A DNA stretch of 64,000 nt. It comes from Gulosibacter macacae (GTDB taxonomy: Bacteria > Actinomycetota > Actinomycetes > Actinomycetales > Microbacteriaceae). A program made the position numbers and the translations under genes. The stretch's first letter is position 1; each line of letters opens with the position of its first letter. Of the stretch, positions 59,444-64,000 are shown piece by piece. Below the pieces are notes generated by a model. The model was not told the DNA's origin. It was given only the letters and a program-made list of their open reading frames with translations, and did not search any database. The stretch covers positions 1 through 64,000 of the forward strand of contig NZ_RQVS01000009.1 in NCBI RefSeq assembly GCF_003865375.1. Direction: 5' to 3'.

Positions 59444-60112
59444 ATGACGATCGACCCGGCCCCCGCATCCGAGCACGAGCAGTTACTGCGATTGATTGCC
59501 CTCGTCGACCGCTTTCGCGGCAAAGGCGGATGCGCCTGGTACGAAGCGCAGACGAACTCCTCGCTCGTGCCCTATCTGCAAGAGGAGACTGCCGAACTCG
59601 TCGAAGCGATCGAGGCGGGCACGCCAGACGATATCCGCGAAGAACTCGGCGACGTGCTCTTTCAGGTGCTCTTTCACACCGAAATCGGTGGGGCACTCGG
59701 CGCCGGCTTTGATCTTGAGGCAGTTGCCCGTGACCAGATCGACAAGCTCGAGCGGCGCAATCCGCATGTGTTTGGCGCGACGCCGACTCGCGATATCGAC
59801 GAGATCATCCGCATGTGGAATGACGCGAAGGCGATCGAGAAAGCGCAGCGCAACTCGGTGCTCGACGGGGTCGCCTTTGGCATGCCGGCATTGGCGCTCG
59901 CCGACAAAGTGCTCGGCAAGGGCGCGGGGCTGGTCGACACGGCTCCAGAGGCGCTCGCGGCTGAGGTGAGTGGGGAGGCCCAGGCCGAGGATGCGTTTGG
60001 TGACGCGCTCCTCGCGACGGTAGCTGCCGGGCGCGAGGCCGGTTTTGATGCGGAGCGGGCGCTGCGGGGCGCGGTGCGTCGACTTGCTGACCGCATCCGT
60101 GCGGCGGAATAG
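59444..60112 (+). CDS. mazG: MazG family nucleoside triphosphate pyrophosphohydrolase
   Basis: A 222-residue all-alpha NTP pyrophosphohydrolase. The metal-binding EExxE...ExxD motif is EETAELVEAIE followed by REELGDVLFQVLFH. A second part (HVFGATPTRDIDEIIRMWNDAKAIEKAQR) matches the MazG C-terminal pattern. It hydrolyses non-canonical NTPs to NMP and pyrophosphate. GAGAAT ends 7 nt before ATG 59444 (leaderless). Confidence 0.92.
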   Translation: MTIDPAPASEHEQLLRLIALVDRFRGKGGCAWYEAQTNSSLVPYLQEETAELVEAIEAGTPDDIREELGDVLFQVLFHTEIGGALGAGFDLEAVARDQIDKLERRNPHVFGATPTRDIDEIIRMWNDAKAIEKAQRNSVLDGVAFGMPALALADKVLGKGAGLVDTAPEALAAEVSGEAQAEDAFGDALLATVAAGREAGFDAERALRGAVRRLADRIRAAE

Positions 60113-60649
60113 CTAGCTGCGCGCGTACGCGATGACCGGGGCCAGCGCATCCGGGTTGCTGTGGTCGAGGTGTTTCCCAATGCCAGCGACCTGCTCAGCA
60201 GCATCCGCATCGCCGCCCCGCGCCTGCTGCTTAATCCGTTGGTTCGCGAACTTCATGATCGTGCGATCGGCGAAGTGCAGGTTTGGGTAGTCGATGCCAC
60301 CGCGCAGGTGGAACCAGCGCATCCGGTTGCTGAGTTCGGTTGGTGTCGCTGCCGCTGTAGCTCCGTCAAGAATTTTCTTGGTGTCGGCGCTCTCGGGGTT
60401 ACCACCGCAGACCGTCACGCCAATGAGCTTCGTTGCCGGAGCGGCAATGGCCGGCTTCATGAACGCATCGAGATCAAGCAAGCTACCCGCGTAGATCGGC
60501 GCGATAACGACAGCGACGTCCACGCCGTCGAACGACGCGGGTGGCGACTCATCGAGGTCAACGCATTGCGCGCTGAGGGATTCGGCAAGCCACTGCGCGT
60601 AGCGACGCGAGTGGCCGTAGCGAGAGCGGTAGGTGACGAGGGCGATCAT
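60113..60649 (-). CDS. flavodoxin-domain protein
   Basis: A 178-residue protein with a flavodoxin fold: N-terminal FMN phosphate loop VTYRSRYGHSRRYAQWL, then VDVAVVIAPIYAGSLLDLD and a third loop TVCGGNPESAD. The C-terminal part (MRWFHLRGGIDYPNL, MIKFANQRIK-type helix) resembles menaquinone-dependent protoporphyrinogen oxidase HemG-like proteins. The natural electron partner is unknown. It converges on mazG with no gap. Confidence 0.8.
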   Translation of the reverse strand: MIALVTYRSRYGHSRRYAQWLAESLSAQCVDLDESPPASFDGVDVAVVIAPIYAGSLLDLDAFMKPAIAAPATKLIGVTVCGGNPESADTKKILDGATAAATPTELSNRMRWFHLRGGIDYPNLHFADRTIMKFANQRIKQQARGGDADAAEQVAGIGKHLDHSNPDALAPVIAYARS

Positions 60650-60661
60650 GGGTATCTGCGC

Positions 60662-61375
60662 CTAAACGCCCGCGATGCCGCGACCGACGACCGGCTGGCG
60701 GGCTTTCTCGCTGAACTGACGCACGGCAAGCACGAGCAGGAACTGCGCCGCAATGTAGGTCGTCATGATGAGGAGCGAACGCGCCGGCTGGCCCGGGTCG
60801 AATTCGGGACGGAACGTGAAGATCGCGATGAGCGCATCCGAGACGAGGAAGAGCAGGCCACCGACGGTGCCGAAGCTGCCCCATCCGGTCGCAAGAATTG
60901 CCATTGCCGTGAGCGCGACCGCGTAGACAATGACGAGTGGTGCGAGCGCACCCGCGGCGGGCAGGCACAGCACGAGGACGATGATCGCGAGCACCGCGTA
61001 GAGCACGAGCCGCCAGCGTTGCACGACCACGATCGAGTGGCGCAGGCGCGGGTAGAGCGCGGCGATCCAGGCGAGCTGGGCGAAGAAGAAGCATCCGATG
61101 AGCACCGCGAAGCTGAGGTCGCCATCGAAGAAGCGGGGGAGGAGGTCGCCGAGAAACGAGAAGAACAGGGCGACGAGCGCGAACAGGCGAGTGCGCGGCC
61201 ACCAGCCATTGCCCGCGGCATCGGGATGCGGGGCGAGTAGCACGAGCGCGAGCGTCGGCATGAGCAGAGCCTGGGTCACGGCGGCAAGCGTCTGTGCCTG
61301 CACGGCCGCGGCGATGAGGTGTACGAGCGCGACGGCCAGGAACGGCAGCGCGAACCACAGGATTCGGCGGGTCAT
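60662..61375 (-). CDS. lysoplasmalogenase-like (YhhN/TMEM86) membrane protein
   Basis: A 237-residue protein with about eight hydrophobic helices. The family motifs FSFLGDLLPR (about 72-81) and GGLLFLVSDALIA (about 175-187) with conserved acidic residues are present. Characterised members cleave the vinyl-ether bond of lysoplasmalogens; bacterial functions vary. It lies 12 bp upstream of the flavodoxin gene in the same direction, possibly one transcript. Confidence 0.85.
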   Translation of the reverse strand: MTRRILWFALPFLAVALVHLIAAAVQAQTLAAVTQALLMPTLALVLLAPHPDAAGNGWWPRTRLFALVALFFSFLGDLLPRFFDGDLSFAVLIGCFFFAQLAWIAALYPRLRHSIVVVQRWRLVLYAVLAIIVLVLCLPAAGALAPLVIVYAVALTAMAILATGWGSFGTVGGLLFLVSDALIAIFTFRPEFDPGQPARSLLIMTTYIAAQFLLVLAVRQFSEKARQPVVGRGIAGV

Positions 61376-61414
61376 GGGAGTTAGTTTCCCATGAGGTCGG
61401 CGTTCCGCCCAGAT

Positions 61415-62047
61415 TTAGAGCGGTGAGCTTGTCTGGCCCTCGTCGATGACGCCGCGATAGCGGTGACCGCCGTATTGGCGCAGGGCGGCGTCGAGGGGCT
61501 GGATGAGCTTCGGCTGATCACCAAACACCATTGATGTCGAGTCGGGCCCGTCAATATTTCGGCCTGCACGCAGGCTGCGGTAGCGCTCGTACACATCCCA
61601 CCCGATGGCGCGGATGACCAGGCGAACCCGCACCGACTGGGGTCGCCCCATGAGTGCCGAGGAACTCGAGTTTGAGCGGCGCACGTGTGCGACCTGCAGG
61701 TCGAGCGAGTCAATTTCGTGCCACTCGAGTTGCCACTGTTCGGCCGGCATCTTCGGGTCGATATAGCGAACCCCGATCGGTGACACGGCGATCCAACGCG
61801 CACGCAGAATGTTGAAGCTGAACAGGAATACCGCGAGGCCCGCGAGAAAACAGCCCCAGCTGATGAGCGGAATGAAGACGGTCTCTGCGCCCTCGAGCGT
61901 GGCGTTCTGATCAAAATAGACGCCCCAAAGCCCGAGCCCGCCGATTACCAGCAGAATGGCGCCGCCGGCAAAGATCGTGCCCATCTTGTTGGGAATCTTG
62001 ACCCAGATCTCGCCGGGGAGCGCTTGTGGTGTGGATTTCGCGGCCAT
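61415..62047 (-). CDS. hypothetical protein with two membrane helices
   Basis: A 210-residue protein. Two helices near the N-terminus (GTIFAGGAILLVIGGLGLWGVYF; FIPLISWGCFLAGLAVFLFSF) are followed by a soluble beta-rich domain (RARWIAVSPIGVRYID...LEWHEIDSL) suggestive of a PH-like fold, as seen in bacterial bPH membrane proteins; this is weak. TAGCCT ends 6 nt before ATG 62045-62047 (leaderless), and the promoter region is shared divergently with hisS. Confidence 0.7.
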   Translation of the reverse strand: MAAKSTPQALPGEIWVKIPNKMGTIFAGGAILLVIGGLGLWGVYFDQNATLEGAETVFIPLISWGCFLAGLAVFLFSFNILRARWIAVSPIGVRYIDPKMPAEQWQLEWHEIDSLDLQVAHVRRSNSSSSALMGRPQSVRVRLVIRAIGWDVYERYRSLRAGRNIDGPDSTSMVFGDQPKLIQPLDAALRQYGGHRYRGVIDEGQTSSPL

Positions 62048-62107
62048 GACGGCAGGCTAGCGAGTTGTCGACGAGGTGCGCATCCGACTCCGGGCGATAA
62101 TGGAGCA

Positions 62108-63412
62108 ATGGCCACTCAGATCAACCCACCGCGCGGGATGCGCGATTTCCTCCCCGCAGACAAGCGTCGTCGTGAGCGCGTGCTCGCCACCATTCGCAAG
62201 GTGTATGCATCCCATGGGTTCGATGAGATCGAGACGCCGGTGGTGGAGGACTCGGAGCGTCTGCACTCGGGCATGGGCGGCGATAACGAGAAGCTGTCGT
62301 TCGCGGTGATGCGCCGCGGGCTCGAGCAGGCTGATTTGCAGCGGGCGGCCGATGCTGATGATGCGCTCGCGTTGAGTGATTTGGGCTTGCGGTTTGACCT
62401 CACCGTGCCGCTCGCGCGCTATGTCGCTACGCACCGTGGCACGCTGCCGAATGTCTTCCGGGCGCTGCAGATTGGCCCGGTGTGGCGGGCGGAACGGCCG
62501 CAGAAGGGCCGCTATCGCCAGTTCGTGCAGTGCGATATTGACATTTTGGGTGAGGCTTCGTCGCTTGCTGAGGCGGAATTGCTCATTGCGGGTGCCGACG
62601 CTCTCGGTGCCCTTGGCCTGCACGATTGCACGTTCCGGGTGAACGACCGGCGCCTGCTCACGGCGCTGCTTGACTGGAGCGGGTTTGCTGCCGAGCAGCA
62701 GTCCGGTGCGCTCATTTCGGTCGACAAACTCGACAAGATCGGTGTCGAGGGCGTGACTGCTGAGCTCGAGCAGGTGGATGCAGCTGCGGCCGCGAAACTG
62801 CGCCTCGCGCTTGAGGGATGGGCGCCGGTGCTTGCTGAGGGCATCCCGCTGTCGACCGAGTCGGTGCTCGCTTCGCTGCCGGAAGAGTTGCGGGCACGGC
62901 CGGATGCGATTGCCGCGGCCGAGTCGCTCGGCGGCATTGCCGACGCGGTCGCGGCTGGCGGCGGCGGTGCGCTCGTGTATGACCCGACGCTCGTGCGGGG
63001 GATGGGGTACTACACCGGCACGATCTTCGAGGTCGCGCATCCGAGTTCGGGCTCGTCGGTTGGTGGCGGTGGCCGGTATGACGGCATGATTGGGCGCTTC
63101 CTTGGCCAGGATGTGCCGGCCTGCGGTTTCTCGATCGGGTTCGAGCGCATCGTTGACTTGGTCGAAGAGCGCGAGTCGGCAGCCGAGGTTGCGATCATCG
63201 GGCTCTATGACAAGCGGATGCCCGTGGATGCGCTCGTGACTCTCAAGGCGTCGCTCATGGCTCGAGGAGAGCGGGTGCGCCTGGAGGCGCGACCAAAGAA
63301 CGCCCGCAACCTGCTCGAACGAGCGGCAGCCGAAGGCTTCACTCACGTGGCGCACCTACGCGAAGAACACCTCGACGACCCGCACTCGATCACGCTCGAG
63401 CCGTTGGGCTGA
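62108..63412 (+). CDS. hisS: histidyl-tRNA synthetase
   Basis: A 434-residue class II synthetase. Motif 1 region is INPPRGMRDFLPAD, motif 2 QIGPVWRAERPQKGRYRQF, the histidine-specific LVRGMGYYTGTIFE, and motif 3 CGFSIGFERIV. The C-terminal anticodon-binding domain is present. GATAAT ends 6 nt before ATG 62108, so the mRNA should be leaderless; upstream in-frame codons overlap the promoter. Confidence 0.95.
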   Translation: MATQINPPRGMRDFLPADKRRRERVLATIRKVYASHGFDEIETPVVEDSERLHSGMGGDNEKLSFAVMRRGLEQADLQRAADADDALALSDLGLRFDLTVPLARYVATHRGTLPNVFRALQIGPVWRAERPQKGRYRQFVQCDIDILGEASSLAEAELLIAGADALGALGLHDCTFRVNDRRLLTALLDWSGFAAEQQSGALISVDKLDKIGVEGVTAELEQVDAAAAAKLRLALEGWAPVLAEGIPLSTESVLASLPEELRARPDAIAAAESLGGIADAVAAGGGGALVYDPTLVRGMGYYTGTIFEVAHPSSGSSVGGGGRYDGMIGRFLGQDVPACGFSIGFERIVDLVEERESAAEVAIIGLYDKRMPVDALVTLKASLMARGERVRLEARPKNARNLLERAAAEGFTHVAHLREEHLDDPHSITLEPLG

Positions 63413-63440
63413 CGCTTCGGTCTCGGACAGGACGACACCT

Positions 63441-64000
63441 GTGATCCGCGCGCAAGATGCCGCCGTCGCGGCACAGCTTCCGGAACTCATTGAGGCAAGC
63501 GCCTCCGACCCGATCCGTCGCGGTGAGCTGCGCGGGCGTGCCCTCTGCGCGCGCATCGCGGCCCTGCACGACACTTACGACGAACTCTTCCGCACCGTAG
63601 GCGGTGAGCCGCTCGAGCGTGGCGACCTGATCGCCCGCACCATCGATGCGGTGCGACGCTGGTGGCCGGAAGGCGCCGACGAGATCAACGGCATGGCACA
63701 GGGTGCGGGCCTCCCGGCCGAGCACGTCTGGTTCCTCAACACGCGAACGGAGCTCCTCGCCGAGGCGCGGCGTCTTGGTGCCGGGGCGGGCGCGCGTGAG
63801 TGTTCGGTTGCCGTGCAGATTGATGCGTCGGCGGCGAGCACCGTTGGTATCCAAACCTGGGACTGGCACGACCACATGGTGGATTGCTGGCACCCGGTCG
63901 CGATTTCGGGCGGTAAGCAGTCCTACGTCGGCATGACCGAGTCCGGCATCATTTCGAAGATCGGCGTGAACAGCGCCGGAATTGGCGTTCATCTCGACAT
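63441..64000 (+). CDS. C45-family acyltransferase/peptidase (partial, runs off the window)
   Basis: The first 186 residues of a protein related to acyl-CoA:6-aminopenicillanate acyltransferase and other Ntn-type C45 hydrolases. Visible motifs are EINGMAQGAGLPAEHVWFLNTRTEL, GAGARECS with likely nucleophile Cys121 at the autoprocessing site, and IQTWDWHDHM. These enzymes self-cleave before the Cys and then hydrolyse or transfer acyl groups; the substrate is unknown. GTG 63441 is preceded by AGGAC; the gene is 28 bp downstream of hisS. Confidence 0.8.
   Translation, partial: MIRAQDAAVAAQLPELIEASASDPIRRGELRGRALCARIAALHDTYDELFRTVGGEPLERGDLIARTIDAVRRWWPEGADEINGMAQGAGLPAEHVWFLNTRTELLAEARRLGAGAGARECSVAVQIDASAASTVGIQTWDWHDHMVDCWHPVAISGGKQSYVGMTESGIISKIGVNSAGIGVHLD

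Overview
The window is a high-GC chromosomal segment from an actinobacterium, most likely of the family Microbacteriaceae; the genus cannot be fixed from sequence alone. The pointers are the strong G/C bias at third codon positions, the gene orders metG-tatD-rsmA-ispE, tRNA-Gln-glmU-prs and rplY-pth, an actinobacterial-type protein O-mannosyltransferase, a Hsp70/dynamin-like cluster, and many genes whose -10 box lies only 6-7 nt before the start codon (leaderless mRNAs). There is no rRNA, phage, transposase or CRISPR array. One tRNA gene (Gln, anticodon TTG) is present.

Layout. 0-0.7 kb: a short DUF222-type reading frame. 0.9-2.3 kb: a CstB-like persulfide dioxygenase/rhodanese preceded by a perfect 16-bp CsoR/CstR-type operator. 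2.5-5.6 kb: a GlnPQ-like amino-acid importer with two substrate-binding domains fused to the permease, closed by a strong terminator made of a dispersed palindromic repeat. 5.7-9.0 kb: MOSC protein, acetyltransferase and two tandem zinc alcohol dehydrogenases. 9.1-14 kb: the large helicase HrpA diverging from an aldo/keto reductase. 14.2-15.1 kb: an AbiEi-like/DUF559 nuclease-fold gene bracketed by two copies of a palindromic repeat. 15.2-22.7 kb: mannosyltransferase, rsmI, a DUF1629-like protein, metG, tatD, rsmA, ispE.

22.8-33.7 kb holds the most unusual block. First comes a dynamin-like GTPase, then a membrane-anchored Hsp70-type ATPase overlapping a second dynamin-like GTPase. Facing them are four genes for very acidic proteins without signal peptides. 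Three are built from 13-residue DxDGDG repeats and are preceded by near-identical ECF-type promoters with exact spacing. An ECF sigma factor gene without an adjacent anti-sigma gene is divergent from the first.

33.8-36.95 kb: an ABC-F ATPase, then a zinc-ligand-free ribosomal protein bL36 divergent from a degenerate CobW/COG0523 protein, with a Zur-box-like palindrome between them. 37-43 kb: MarR regulator, tRNA-Gln, glmU, prs and a cyclase/ThDP-enzyme pair. 42.9-46.2 kb: metF-metE behind a palindrome. 46.3-50.9 kb: an ankyrin gene overlapping gnd, a membrane protein, rplY, pth, dtd. 51-52.4 kb: a second AbiEi/DUF559 nuclease-fold gene, also bracketed by palindromic repeats of a different family. 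52.4-64 kb: mfd, small membrane proteins, ada-alkA/ogt DNA alkylation repair, a MazG-type hydrolase, flavodoxin, lysoplasmalogenase-like protein, hisS and the start of a C45-family acyltransferase.

Most of the window is housekeeping. The non-routine parts are the ECF/DxDGDG locus, the repeat-bracketed nuclease-fold genes, and the two metal/sulfur-type operators whose regulators are not in the window.
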